A stretch of 64,000 nt of DNA from JAJTHB01 sp033763775 (GCA_033763775.1 JANRJW010000014.1:1-64000), one strand, 5' to 3'. Numbered from the stretch's first letter, positions 47,903-56,973 are shown. Program-made: numbers and translations. Notes: generated by a model not told the origin, from the letters alone.

Positions 47903-49234
47903 CTATTTAAGCGCGACCAGCGCAGCATCCTGCGTGACAAAAAACATCGCGCCGCCAGCCACAACCGGGCTGGTCAGCACATCATCAGGAAGTTCGATAT
48001 CCCCTGCAATCGATCCATCGGCCGCATTCACCACCTTCATCTGCCCGCGTGAGCCAGCGACATAAAGCTTGCCATCCGCCATCACCGGGCCGCGCCAGAA
48101 AATCGGGCGGCGTTTCTTTTCTTCATCTTCGAAGCTGGGCAGTTTAGCCCGCCAGCGCACGCGCCCATCGTATTTCACCAGCGCCAAGAGCGTATTGTCG
48201 CTTGCCAGCACATACAGATAATCCCCCGCCAGCCACGGCGTGTTCATTGAAGAAATCGGCCTGTCCCACAAACGCTGTCCAAGCGGAATGCCATACGCAG
48301 CAAGCAGGCCGCCGCTGGAAACGGCAAACGCCACCTCGCCATCCACCACCGGCTCGCCGCCAATGCCTGCAAAGATATTGGTCGCGCGTGTGCGGCTGGA
48401 AAGCGCCAGCGAGGCATTCCATAGTTCACGGCCATCCGTAGTAGCTAACGCATAAACCTCGCCTGATTCGTAAGGAACTAAAATCGTGCCGCCAGCAACG
48501 GTCGGCGAAACAGAACTCAGAATCGCTGCCGTTTCATCCATACCGCGATGCGTCCACAGCGTTTCGCCGCTCGCGGCATCGAGTGCAAAAAGCTGGCTGT
48601 CGATCGTGATCGCATACATCCTGCCGCCTTCTAGTTTCGGGCTGGAGCGAAATGGCGCGAAGCCGCTTTTTTTCCAGATTGTCTGGCCGCTGGCAGCGTC
48701 AATAGCCGCCGCCACACCACGACCGGAAACCGCATAGAGTCTGCCGCCATCATAGGCCATACCACCGCCACTGACATCGTTATCTTCATCAACCAGCGCT
48801 TCGGAAACAAAGCGCTTGTGATCAATGTTGCTGATGTCATGAGCGGAGATCCGCCCTTCACTATCCATGGCAAAAACCAAGCCGGAGCCCACCACTGGCC
48901 TTGGCACCAGCGGCCGGTCAAATGACGCGCCATCACCAGCGGAAGCATTCGTTTCGGAAGTGAAACCACCACCAGCGAGGTTGCCCTGCGCCGCAGTAAA
49001 CTGACCGCTATGCTGCGGCCACTGGCTGTTGGCATAGGCTGGCGGAATTGCCACCGGCAGTGCTTTCAGCGCTTCATCCGCCTGCAGCTCCGCCGCAACG
49101 GGAAGCACCAGCTGGCGCTCGCCCGGCAGGCGTACAATTTCTGGTTCTTTGCCGCCCATCCAGCTGGGCAGATAGTCGCAGGCAGGAAGCATGGCAAGCA
49201 AAAGCAGGGCGGCTGAGGCGCGGCGAGTCATCAT
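47903..49234 (-). CDS. bamB: BamB outer-membrane assembly lipoprotein
   Basis: 443 residues from the ATG one base after the yfgM stop; the longer TTG frame upstream is only yfgM overlap. A lipoprotein signal ends in LPAC. PQQ-type beta-propeller repeats follow (AAIDAASGQTIWKKSGFAPF, FALDAASGETLWTHRG, YALATTDGRELWNASLAL, LALVKYDGRVRWRAKLP). BamB is the scaffold of the BAM complex that folds outer-membrane proteins. The operon yfgM-bamB-der is common in proteobacteria. Confidence 0.93.
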   Translation of the reverse strand: MMTRRASAALLLLAMLPACDYLPSWMGGKEPEIVRLPGERQLVLPVAAELQADEALKALPVAIPPAYANSQWPQHSGQFTAAQGNLAGGGFTSETNASAGDGASFDRPLVPRPVVGSGLVFAMDSEGRISAHDISNIDHKRFVSEALVDEDNDVSGGGMAYDGGRLYAVSGRGVAAAIDAASGQTIWKKSGFAPFRSSPKLEGGRMYAITIDSQLFALDAASGETLWTHRGMDETAAILSSVSPTVAGGTILVPYESGEVYALATTDGRELWNASLALSSRTRATNIFAGIGGEPVVDGEVAFAVSSGGLLAAYGIPLGQRLWDRPISSMNTPWLAGDYLYVLASDNTLLALVKYDGRVRWRAKLPSFEDEEKKRRPIFWRGPVMADGKLYVAGSRGQMKVVNAADGSIAGDIELPDDVLTSPVVAGGAMFFVTQDAALVALK

Positions 49235-49235
49235 A

Positions 49236-49865
49236 TTATTTCCCACCCGCAAGCTTCTCCGGCGCCATGCTCTGCAGCGCAAGACGAACACGCGCGCGCA
49301 TCGAAGGCGGGGTTTTAGTATCGTGGTAAAGCTCGGCAAAATAGCCGGCGGCTTCTTCCTTTTTATTTTCCGCCACCAGCGCCCAGGCTTTTTTCTCGGC
49401 GAGTGTCAGCGCCAGCGGTGAATCTTTATCCACCGGTCTTGATGTATCAGCGGATGATACGCGCGCGAGATCCACAAACAGCGCCACATCAGGGCTGCGG
49501 TTCATTGCTGCCAGCGTAGCGAGCGTTTTTTCTGCCGCTGCATGGTCGCCGCTGGCGCGCTCTGCCTCAGCTTTTTTAAGCAAACTCATGGCGTAGCGAG
49601 CGGAGGTTTCACTTGCTGGAATCTTCGAAAGCTCCTCCAGCGCCGCCTGATAATCACCGGCTTCAAGCTTTTGGTTGCCGGCAATGAGATGGCTGGTTTC
49701 TTTCGCTGCTTTGTCCTGCTGAAATTCACGCCAGATAACGCCAGCGGCCGTGCCCACCACAATCGCGACACTCACCCACACCGCCTGCTTACCAAATTTG
49801 CTCCAGAAATTCTGGAGTCGCTCAGCGCGGATATCTTCTTCAATTTCACGTAGCAGTTCGTTCAT
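49236..49865 (-). CDS. YfgM-like TPR protein with N-terminal membrane anchor
   Basis: 209 residues. A short cytoplasmic segment (MNELLREIEEDIRAERLQNFWSKFGK) precedes one membrane helix (AVWVSVAIVVGTAAGVIW) and a periplasmic tetratricopeptide-like domain (AGNQKLEAGDYQAALEELSKI, KKAEAERASGDHAAAEKTLATL). YfgM-type proteins associate with the Sec translocon and periplasmic chaperones. It is directly upstream of bamB. Confidence 0.87.
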   Translation of the reverse strand: MNELLREIEEDIRAERLQNFWSKFGKQAVWVSVAIVVGTAAGVIWREFQQDKAAKETSHLIAGNQKLEAGDYQAALEELSKIPASETSARYAMSLLKKAEAERASGDHAAAEKTLATLAAMNRSPDVALFVDLARVSSADTSRPVDKDSPLALTLAEKKAWALVAENKKEEAAGYFAELYHDTKTPPSMRARVRLALQSMAPEKLAGGK

Positions 49866-49871
49866 AGGAAA

Positions 49872-49943
49872 AGTGCCTCGTAGTTAGTGCTTAGTGCTTA
49901 GTCATAGCCCCACAAAGCACTAAACACAAGGCACTAGGCACTT
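49872..49943. repeat. Hairpin of TTAGTGC / GCACTAA units
   Basis: The left arm (AGTGCCT, TTAGTGC, TTAGTGC, TTAGTC) and right arm (AAAGCACTAAACAC, AAGGCACTAGGCACTT) surround a short CATAGCCCCAC loop. Unit sequence and layout are closest to the copy at 23762-23835. It separates the yfgM start from the guaA stop. Confidence 0.7.
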
Positions 49944-49945
49944 AA

Positions 49946-51493
49946 CTACTCCCACTCAATCGTGCCCGGCGGCTTACTGGTAATATCATACACCACGCGG
50001 TTAATGCCGCGCACTTCATTGATGATGCGGTTTGCCGTGCGGCTTAAAAAATCATGGCTGAAATGGTAGTAATCCGCGGTCATGCCGTCGGTGGAGGTCA
50101 CGGCTCTGAGCGCGCAGACATAATCATACGTCCTTGCATCGCCCATCACACCCACCGTTTTCACCGGCAGCAGCACGGCAAATGCCTGCCAGATCTCGCT
50201 GTAAAGTCCGGCTTTTCGAATCTCATCAATGTAGATGGCGTCTGCTTTTCGAAGCAGCGCGCATTTTTCCGGCGTAATCTCCCCGGGAATACGCACCGCA
50301 AGGCCGGGGCCAGGAAACGGGTGCCGTCCGACCATCTCATCCGGCATACCCAGCTCGCGGCCAAGCGCGCGCACCTCGTCCTTGAAGAGTTCGCGAAGTG
50401 GCTCCACCAGCTTCATATTCATGCGTTCGGGCAGGCCGCCGACATTATGGTGCGATTTAATCGTCACCGAGGGGCCGCCAGTAAACGATACGGACTCAAT
50501 CACATCCGGATAGAGCGTGCCCTGCGCCAGAAACTCCGCGCCGCCTGCTTCTTCGGCTTCTTTTTCAAACACCTCGATAAACGTCTCGCCGATGATTTTG
50601 CGCTTGCGCTCCGGGTCGCTCACGCCGGCGAGGCGCGAAAGAAACAGCGCGCTGGCATCGACATGCACCAGCTTCATGTGGAAATGGTCGCGAAACAGCG
50701 CCTCCACCTGCTCCGGCTCATGCTCACGCAGCAGGCCGGTATTCACAAAAATCGCCACCACCTGATCGCCAATGGCCTCGTGCAAAAGCCCGGCCACTAC
50801 CGAGGAATCGACACCGCCGGATACACCGCAGATCACACGGCCGCCTCCCACCTGTGCGCGAATGCTGCTCATCGCAGTCTGCTTGAAAGCAGCCATCGTC
50901 CAGCCTGCCGCGCAGCCACAGATATGATGCACAAAATTGGCAAGCAGCCTTGCGCCATCCGGTGTATGCGCCACCTCCGGGTGAAACTGCACGCCATAAA
51001 ACGGCTTAGCGTTGTGCGCAATCGCCGCATAGGGTGCGGACATTGTGCGCGCCACCGCGCGGAAGCCCTCAGGCAAAGCGGTCACCTTATCGCCGTGGCT
51101 CATCCATACCTGCCGCTGCTCGCCCTTACCCCACACGCCTTTAAAGAGCGGGCAGTCATCCACCACATCGACCATCTGGCGGCCAAATTCGCGCTTGTCG
51201 GAAGGCTCAACCTTGCCGCCAAGCAGCTGGCACATCAGCTGCTCGCCGTAGCAGATGCCCAGCACCGGTACACCCATCTCAAACACCGATGGCGAGATGG
51301 TCGGCGAAAAAGACTGGTGCACCGAGGCAGGGCCGCCGGAGAGAATAATACCCTTCGCACCAAACTTCCGGATCTCTGCTTCCGGTGTGCTAAACGGTTT
51401 GATTTCGCAGTACACATTGGCCTCGCGCACGCGCCGCGCAATAAGCTGCGTCACCTGCGAGCCAAAATCGAGAATAAGGATTTTATCAGTCAT
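49946..51493 (-). CDS. guaA: GMP synthase (glutamine-hydrolysing)
   Basis: 515 residues from the ATG giving MTDKILILDFGSQ; a longer upstream frame lacks similarity. Class I amidotransferase domain: VLGICYGEQLMCQLLGG (catalytic Cys), VQFHPEVAHT (His, Glu). ATP-pyrophosphatase domain: VICGVSGGVDSSVVAGLL (SGGxDS). C-terminal dimerisation domain: HPFPGPGLAVRIPGEIT and DITSKPPGTIEWE at the end. It makes GMP from XMP. Confidence 0.97.
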   Translation of the reverse strand: MTDKILILDFGSQVTQLIARRVREANVYCEIKPFSTPEAEIRKFGAKGIILSGGPASVHQSFSPTISPSVFEMGVPVLGICYGEQLMCQLLGGKVEPSDKREFGRQMVDVVDDCPLFKGVWGKGEQRQVWMSHGDKVTALPEGFRAVARTMSAPYAAIAHNAKPFYGVQFHPEVAHTPDGARLLANFVHHICGCAAGWTMAAFKQTAMSSIRAQVGGGRVICGVSGGVDSSVVAGLLHEAIGDQVVAIFVNTGLLREHEPEQVEALFRDHFHMKLVHVDASALFLSRLAGVSDPERKRKIIGETFIEVFEKEAEEAGGAEFLAQGTLYPDVIESVSFTGGPSVTIKSHHNVGGLPERMNMKLVEPLRELFKDEVRALGRELGMPDEMVGRHPFPGPGLAVRIPGEITPEKCALLRKADAIYIDEIRKAGLYSEIWQAFAVLLPVKTVGVMGDARTYDYVCALRAVTSTDGMTADYYHFSHDFLSRTANRIINEVRGINRVVYDITSKPPGTIEWE

Positions 51494-51710
51494 GGACGCC
51501 TTGTAGCGCCAGAAAAGAGGAAAGGCAATCGCAACAAAAGCCACTTTCATCAATCCCGGAAGAATCATCCCTGCCCTACGGGTTTTCAGGAAAAAAATAT
51601 TGATTATTCAGGCACTAACTATAGGATTGCAACTGTAATAAAAACTTCACTTTTCTGTTCATCCTGCGTTTGATAAACTAATAAAAATTAAAATCTCAGG
51701 AGCAAACCCC

Positions 51711-52625
51711 ATGTCTATGATCAAACTCTACCTGGATAGCAAGAATAGGGAGGTGCAGACAGATGTAAAAGTCACAGGTCGCGAAGAAAATGGTAAAATC
51801 AACATCCAGCTTCAGACGCCCGATGGGGCAACCACGGAAGGATTTGTAATCCTAAACAGCAATATCGTGGGTAAAGATAGCAGGACTATTTTCGACAAAA
51901 ATGGCCATCGTATTGGCGAGATGCCCAAGAATGTATTTGATGAATTACTTCAGGAAAAACGGATTGAGGTAGAAAAGTTTAAACCGACTGGTTCAAAAAA
52001 CCCCACTGAAAACAGTATAGGCATTGTCGAGATCACAGGGCGCGATAAAGTTAACCCGAATCTGGTCAGCTTTAGATTTATCGCAGATGATGGCGCGGCA
52101 TTCGATGGCAAACTAGACACCAATAGCCGCTTAGTTTCCGGCGATAAACGGACAATTTACGATGGCAATAACAACGCCATTGGCCACATGCCGATTGAAG
52201 GGTTTGATAAGCTTCTGAAGCGCTATGATGAGGACAAGGCAAAAGTACAGGTCGGACAAGCCACAAGTAACGAATTGGATATTATTCGCCGTATCGCAGG
52301 GATGAATCCAGGCGAATTTTTTAATCCAGAGGGGGATGATAATGAGGACAAGGCAAAAAAACAGGACCGACAACAAGCCACAAGTATCAAATCGGCTATT
52401 AGCCGTATCGCAGGGATGAATCCAGGCGAATTTTTTAATCCAGAGGGGGATGATAATGAGGACAAGGCAAAAAAACAGGACCGACAACAAGCCACAAGTA
52501 TCAAATCGGCTATTAGCCTTATCGCAGGGATGAATCCAGGCGAATTTTTTAATAAAGATTCGGTGTCTAGCGGCGGAACAATCCCCTATCTTTATAAAGC
52601 TGGTAAAAATCAAGGCATCACTTGA
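51711..52625 (+). CDS. Orphan protein with 38-residue tandem repeats
   Basis: 304 residues, not recognised, with AGGAG before the ATG. The N-terminal part has two related beta-rich units (DSRTIFDKNGHRIGEMPKNVFDELL and DKRTIYDGNNNAIGHMPIEGFDKLL), about 90 residues apart. The C-terminal part holds 2.8 copies of a 38-residue unit (EDKAKKQDRQQATSIKSAIS, then RIAGMNPGEFFNPEGDDN). The second and third are almost identical at DNA level. It is very hydrophilic with no signal peptide. AAAACTTCAC occurs about 58 bases upstream. It is less GC-rich than its neighbours. Confidence 0.75.
   Translation: MSMIKLYLDSKNREVQTDVKVTGREENGKINIQLQTPDGATTEGFVILNSNIVGKDSRTIFDKNGHRIGEMPKNVFDELLQEKRIEVEKFKPTGSKNPTENSIGIVEITGRDKVNPNLVSFRFIADDGAAFDGKLDTNSRLVSGDKRTIYDGNNNAIGHMPIEGFDKLLKRYDEDKAKVQVGQATSNELDIIRRIAGMNPGEFFNPEGDDNEDKAKKQDRQQATSIKSAISRIAGMNPGEFFNPEGDDNEDKAKKQDRQQATSIKSAISLIAGMNPGEFFNKDSVSSGGTIPYLYKAGKNQGIT
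52230..52552 (+). repeat. 114-bp in-frame tandem repeat
   Basis: Units begin at 52230, 52344 and 52458. The first is diverged in its front half; the second and third are nearly identical, and the third ends early after GEFFN. The 114-bp period keeps the frame (38 codons). Near identity suggests recent duplication or gene conversion. Confidence 0.9.
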
Positions 52626-52631
52626 CGATCT

Positions 52632-53480
52632 CTATTCACCCAGGAAAATCTCTACCCGGCGGTTTTGTGGCTCTTTTACGCCATCTTTGGTTTTGACGAG
52701 CGGGTCAGACTCACCGAACGCAAAAACTTTAATCGCGTCATCTTTCACACCGGCGCTGGCAAGCCTTGCCCTCACTGCTTCAGCGCGGCGCTTAGAAAGC
52801 TGGAGGTTATATTTCGCATCGCCGGATAAATCGCTATGGCCATTCAGCACCACCTCATAGCCATCTGTACCAGCCAATTGCGCCGCCACACCATCAATCA
52901 CAGCCGCGCCTTCAGTGCTGATCTCGGTCTGCCCCCAGGGGAAAAATACCATGTATGAGGTGGTATCAACCGCTGGCAGCTCGCCCTGCTCCTTCAGCAC
53001 TTTTTCAAAGCTGGTGTCGGCAAGCTCGGCAATACGGTCATCAAAGCGCTGCTTACAGGTGCTGGCCTCGTCGCTGCGCGTGGGTTTCTGCTGCTCCGCC
53101 AGCCAGCAATCAAAGAAAAACAGCGCCTCAGCGGCCACTGCCGGTCGCTCATTGATGTTTTTGTCAGAAAGCAGTGCCAGTAGCTCGCCGCGTGCCTTGG
53201 CAAATTCAATAGCAGCGTCAGGATGATCCACGTAAGCTGTCACATCTTCCGGCCCTACCTCATTATTATACGCCGCGAGCAAGCCCTTATCAGCAAAGCG
53301 CGCCGACCCACTCCAGTCATAACGCCGCGCCAGTTCCTCGGCATAATCAAGGTAGCGCCAGGTGAGGGTCTGGTTAAATTCATTGCCCGATGGCGTGGTG
53401 TGGCGCAGCTCCTGAAGACTATAGCCGCTACAGGCGGAAAGGGATGCCATCATCAGGAGCGCAGCAAGACAATGTTTCAT
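52632..53480 (-). CDS. OmpA-domain lipoprotein
   Basis: 282 residues. The lipobox is LSAC after a short signal peptide. An N-terminal helical domain of about 140 residues is shared with the neighbouring lipoprotein. The OmpA/Pal-type peptidoglycan-binding domain follows: YEVVLNGHSDLSGDAKYNLQLSKRRAEAVRARL and FAFGESDPLVKTKDGVKEPQNRRVEIFL. It probably links the outer membrane to peptidoglycan. Its start overlaps the stop of the upstream paralogue (ATGA). Confidence 0.9.
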   Translation of the reverse strand: MKHCLAALLMMASLSACSGYSLQELRHTTPSGNEFNQTLTWRYLDYAEELARRYDWSGSARFADKGLLAAYNNEVGPEDVTAYVDHPDAAIEFAKARGELLALLSDKNINERPAVAAEALFFFDCWLAEQQKPTRSDEASTCKQRFDDRIAELADTSFEKVLKEQGELPAVDTTSYMVFFPWGQTEISTEGAAVIDGVAAQLAGTDGYEVVLNGHSDLSGDAKYNLQLSKRRAEAVRARLASAGVKDDAIKVFAFGESDPLVKTKDGVKEPQNRRVEIFLGE

Positions 53481-53920
53481 CCCAGCTCCTCCTCCAGACG
53501 ATCGACCACCGCGCGAAACTCACTCGCGCACGCATCACTTTCCGTCTGAACACCGCGCTTTTCCTCACTCACCCAGCAGTCATAGAGCACCTGCGCGCGT
53601 GCCAGCCCATCCGGGTCATTCTGTTTGTTATCGTCGGTCAGCAGCGCCAGAAGCTCGCTTCTGGCCTGTGCATGCTTCTTGCTGATAGGTTCATCGGGCG
53701 CGGCGCTCTGGCCGGAAAGCACCGCCAGACCTTTAGCAGCAAGGCGCTCCGCCTCGCCAGTTTGCCCCTGCTCGGCCTGCGAATCAGCATAATCACGATA
53801 TTCGCGGGCAAGCGCGGCGGAAAAATCCCCGCGCGTGAGATCGGCCTGTTTCAGGCTTGAAAGCTGGCCTTCGCAACCAGCAAGCCACACCAGCGACAAG
53901 AGTGCGAGCTTTGCGCGCAT
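53477..53920 (-). CDS. Lipoprotein paralogous to the neighbour's N-terminal domain
   Basis: 147 residues, lipobox LAGC. It matches the first domain of the OmpA lipoprotein downstream: ALAREYRDYADSQAEQG with TWRYLDYAEELARRYD, ARSELLALLTDDN with ARGELLALLSDKN, and VLYDCWVSEE with FFFDCWLAEQ. It lacks the OmpA domain. The two are a tandem duplication with domain loss or gain, translated together. Function unknown; outer-membrane or periplasmic. Confidence 0.82.
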   Translation of the reverse strand: MRAKLALLSLVWLAGCEGQLSSLKQADLTRGDFSAALAREYRDYADSQAEQGQTGEAERLAAKGLAVLSGQSAAPDEPISKKHAQARSELLALLTDDNKQNDPDGLARAQVLYDCWVSEEKRGVQTESDACASEFRAVVDRLEEELG

Positions 53921-54023
53921 ACCTACTACCCGTTGTATATTTTTTTGCTCTTGTCCCCAACATACCTTTTTTTATCAATTTGTACAGCCCCAACACGGCA
54001 CCTATGGAGCGGGCATAAAATGG

Positions 54024-54052
54024 TTGCTTTTGCGCGGGCTGCATTTTATAAG
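54024..54052 (+). promoter_or_regulatory. Candidate ndk promoter
   Basis: TTGCTT (54024-54029) and TATAAG (54047-54052) are separated by 17 bases, ending 35 bases before the ndk ATG. The match to sigma-70 elements is fair. Confidence 0.5.
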
Positions 54053-54087
54053 CGGGCAACTTTTCAAACCACACAAGGAATCAAACC

Positions 54088-54510
54088 ATGGCTAAAGAAC
54101 GCACCTTCTCGATCATCAAACCCGACGCCACCGCCCGCAACTTAACCGGCAAAATCACCGCGAAATTTGAAGAAAACGGCCTTCGCATTGTTGCTTCCAA
54201 GCGCATTCGTCTGTCGCGCCTGCAAGCGCGTGAATTCTACGCGGTGCACAAAGATCGCCCGTTCTATGAAGAACTGGTGGAATACATGGTATCAGCGCCG
54301 GTCGTGGTGCAGGTGCTCGAAGGTGAAAACGCCGTAGCCAAAAACCGCGAACTGATGGGCGCGACCGATCCTTCCAAAGCAGCCCCCGGCACCATCCGCC
54401 GCGAGTTTGCCGAAAACATCGAGCGCAACTCGGTGCATGGTTCGGATTCGCTGGAAAACGCCGCGCAGGAAATCCGTTTCTTCTTTTCCGATATTGAGCT
54501 GGTGGGCTAG
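54088..54510 (+). CDS. ndk: Nucleoside diphosphate kinase
   Basis: 140 residues, exact family length. ERTFSIIKPDATARNL at the N-terminus, RPFYEELVEYMVSAPVVVQVLEG in the middle, ATDPSKAAPGTIRREF, and the phospho-histidine motif NSVHGSDSLENA. It balances NTP and dNTP pools. AAGGA lies before the ATG. Confidence 0.97.
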   Translation: MAKERTFSIIKPDATARNLTGKITAKFEENGLRIVASKRIRLSRLQAREFYAVHKDRPFYEELVEYMVSAPVVVQVLEGENAVAKNRELMGATDPSKAAPGTIRREFAENIERNSVHGSDSLENAAQEIRFFFSDIELVG

Positions 54511-54523
54511 CTCTGGCGAGCTA

Positions 54524-55279
54524 CTAACGAAAGCGCACAATCGGCTGGCAGGTTTTTGCCTGTAGCGTAATGTTGTAGAGCGCGGGTGTTGTGCTATCGT
54601 CGATGCATACGTTGCTGCTGGTGCCAAGAGCGCCATAAATCGGATAAAGCCCATCATCCGGCGCCATGGTTGATAGCGGCATAAAATCTACCCAGCCCTG
54701 AACTGCCAGCACTCTGCCCTCAAGCGGATCGCCATCATCGAGCTTGTTATCAATACGCCACGCCACACCCGGCGTCACGCTCACACCCATCTCGCCCATC
54801 GTCGGCAAGCCAGACGGCGCGCAGTTATTTTCATAGCAGGTCAGCGCCATGTAATTAGCAACATGTCGGCAGGGAGGGCCTCCTTCTGCATGCTCTGCTA
54901 TTCGCAGCCTCGCCGGCGGGTAATGCGATGGGAGGTTTCGGTCGTCATCCTGGCCATCTCCATTGATCAGCTGCGCTGCCACCAGATGCTGGATGAACAG
55001 CCCTGGCTCTTCTGCCACAACGCACTGTGAAACAGCCCCGTCGCCATCGCCATCATCGCCCAGGCCAAAATCCCCTGCCTGCGCACAATCACCCGGCAGA
55101 CATTTATATTTTCCTTCAAAGCTGTTTGCCGCCAGCTGCAGCTGTTCATACTGGCTGATCTGCCTGCGCAGCGTCGCGGATTCAATCAGGTCGCGGCCAA
55201 TCAGCACCCCACCGAGCACCAGACCAATAATAACCAAAACAATCGATAGCTCGATTAATGTGAACGCCGCGCGTTTCAT
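54524..55279 (-). CDS. Prepilin-like protein with N-terminal cleavage/methylation motif
   Basis: 251 residues. The type IV prepilin signal is clear: MKRAAFTLIELSIVLVIIGLVLGGVLIG (cleavage before Phe, Glu at +5). A helix and a globular part follow with Asp/Gly-rich loop DFGLGDDGDGDGAVSQC, as in pilin-like proteins that bind calcium, and several cysteines. It overlaps the purN stop by four bases, so it is the third gene of a purM-purN-prepilin unit. No pilus assembly genes are nearby. It may be a minor pilin or pseudopilin. Confidence 0.85.
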   Translation of the reverse strand: MKRAAFTLIELSIVLVIIGLVLGGVLIGRDLIESATLRRQISQYEQLQLAANSFEGKYKCLPGDCAQAGDFGLGDDGDGDGAVSQCVVAEEPGLFIQHLVAAQLINGDGQDDDRNLPSHYPPARLRIAEHAEGGPPCRHVANYMALTCYENNCAPSGLPTMGEMGVSVTPGVAWRIDNKLDDGDPLEGRVLAVQGWVDFMPLSTMAPDDGLYPIYGALGTSSNVCIDDSTTPALYNITLQAKTCQPIVRFR

Positions 55280-55860
55280 GCTGCCTCTTTTTTCATAATC
55301 ACATGCCTCACCGCTTGGGCATAAATCCGGTGTTCTGCCGCGTGGATGCGCTCGGCGAGTGTCTCATGCGTGTCGCCAGCATGAATCGGGACTTCTTCCT
55401 GCAAAATAATCTCGCCAGCATCCATCTCGGCTGTCACATAATGCACGGTGCAGCCGGTCATTTTTTCGCCTGCCGCCAGCGCATCACGAATGGCGTGCGC
55501 GCCTTTGAATTTCGGTAGCAGCGACGGGTGGATATTAATCATCTTTCGCGGCCACTGTTCCACCAACCACGGCGTCAGCAACCGCATGAATCCGGCCAGA
55601 CACACCAGCTGCACGCGATGCGTAGTAAGCTGTTCATGCAGCGCCGCGTCAAACGCTTCGCGGCTGGCATACGCCTTGTGATCTATCACGACCCATGGAA
55701 TATCCGCCTGCCGCGCGCGCACCAGGCCATAAGCCTCGGCTTTATTGGAAATCACCAGCGCAATCTCAGCTGGAAAATCTGGCGCGCGGCAGGCATCGAT
55801 CAGTGCCTGCAGGTTCGTGCCGCTTCCGGAAATCAGCACGCCAAGGCGCACCTTGCTCAT
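55276..55860 (-). CDS. purN: Phosphoribosylglycinamide formyltransferase
   Basis: 194 residues. Transfers formyl from 10-formyl-THF to GAR. LGVLISGSGTNLQALIDAC at the N-terminus, LAGFMRLLTPWLVEQW, MINIHPSLLPKFKGAHAIRDALAAGEKMTGCTVHYVTAEMDAGEII (catalytic N, H and D). It overlaps purM by ATGA and the prepilin gene by four bases. Confidence 0.96.
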   Translation of the reverse strand: MSKVRLGVLISGSGTNLQALIDACRAPDFPAEIALVISNKAEAYGLVRARQADIPWVVIDHKAYASREAFDAALHEQLTTHRVQLVCLAGFMRLLTPWLVEQWPRKMINIHPSLLPKFKGAHAIRDALAAGEKMTGCTVHYVTAEMDAGEIILQEEVPIHAGDTHETLAERIHAAEHRIYAQAVRHVIMKKEAA

Positions 55861-56897
55861 GCGATCACAACTTCTTCTGCGGCGCGCGCGGTCAGCTCGC
55901 CGATCACAAACACCTGCTCGCCTGCCTGCCTCAGCACGCTTGCGGCACGGTCTGCGGTGTTTTTATCCACCACCAGCACCATACCAATACCGCAATTAAA
56001 CGTGCGAAGCATGTCGCCCTCCGGCACACCGCCGGTTTTCTGCAGCCATTCAAACACAGCCGGGCGCTGCCATGAAGCGCGCTCAATGCGCGCCGATACC
56101 TGCGCCGGCAACACACGCGGCAGATTATCCGGCAGGCCGCCGCCCGTGATATGTGCGAGCGCCTTTACGCCGCAACTGGCGTCGCGAATGGCAGCAAGGC
56201 ACGGCTTCACATAAATGCGGGTTGGCACCAGCAGCGCCTCTGCGTAGCTGCGTCCGTTATCAAAAGCGGCCTTAGCGTGATACTCCAGCCCGGCCTGTTT
56301 CATGATGTAGCGCACCAGCGAATAGCCATTGGAATGCACGCCGCTTGAGGCAAGGCCAAGCAACACATCGCCAGCACCCAGATTCTGTTTTGGCAGCAGC
56401 TGCTCGCGCTCCACCGCGCCCACCGTAAATCCAGCCAGATCATACTCGCCCGGCGCATACATGCCCGGCATTTCGGCTGTTTCGCCGCCAATCAGCGCGC
56501 AGCCAGCCTGCTTACAGCCATCAGCAATGCCTTTAACCACGCTCGCCGCCACCTCCACCGATAACTTTCCGGTGGCAAAATAATCAAGGAAAAAAAGCGG
56601 CTCGGCGCCCTGCACCACGAGGTCATTCACACACATCGCCACCAGATCAATCCCGATGGTGTCGTGCGCGCCCACCTCCTGAGCAATTTTAAGCTTGGTG
56701 CCCACCCCATCGGTGGACGAAACGAGCAGCGGATCTTTGAATCCGGCGGCTTTCGGATCAAACAGCGCGCCAAACCCGCCAAGATCATCCACGCAGCCAG
56801 CGCGGCGAGTCATTTTGGCGAAGGGCTTGATACGCTCGACCAGCGCATCACCCGCATCGATATCCACACCTGCTTGCCCGTATGTTGCGCCTGCCAT
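55857..56897 (-). CDS. purM: Phosphoribosylformylglycinamidine cyclo-ligase
   Basis: 346 residues from the ATG giving MAGATYGQAGVDI, equal to the usual PurM length; the frame runs 19 codons further without need. Motifs: GFGALFD, LLVSSTDGVGTKLKIA, DLVAMCVNDLVVQGAEPLFFLDY, LIGGETAEMPGMY and GGGLPDNLPRVLP. It makes AIR in purine synthesis and is the first gene of purM-purN. It is divergent from the DUF2066 gene, an arrangement seen in other alphaproteobacteria. Confidence 0.96.
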   Translation of the reverse strand: MAGATYGQAGVDIDAGDALVERIKPFAKMTRRAGCVDDLGGFGALFDPKAAGFKDPLLVSSTDGVGTKLKIAQEVGAHDTIGIDLVAMCVNDLVVQGAEPLFFLDYFATGKLSVEVAASVVKGIADGCKQAGCALIGGETAEMPGMYAPGEYDLAGFTVGAVEREQLLPKQNLGAGDVLLGLASSGVHSNGYSLVRYIMKQAGLEYHAKAAFDNGRSYAEALLVPTRIYVKPCLAAIRDASCGVKALAHITGGGLPDNLPRVLPAQVSARIERASWQRPAVFEWLQKTGGVPEGDMLRTFNCGIGMVLVVDKNTADRAASVLRQAGEQVFVIGELTARAAEEVVIA

Positions 56898-56973
56898 GGC
56901 GGAGTCCTTGCGAAAGAGGTCAATAACGGCTAGAGATATGCCAGACTTCATCAAACATTCAAGCGCTTAATCC

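Noticed and set aside
50054..51673. 539-codon open frame on the plus strand
   Set aside because: It lies antisense to guaA, whose catalytic motifs are all intact. The frame is His/Arg/Ala-rich shadow sequence of a GC-rich gene.
52230..52552. Direct repeats considered as a CRISPR array
   Set aside because: Period of 114 bp without variable spacers, in frame inside a protein gene. No CRISPR array or cas gene is present in the window.
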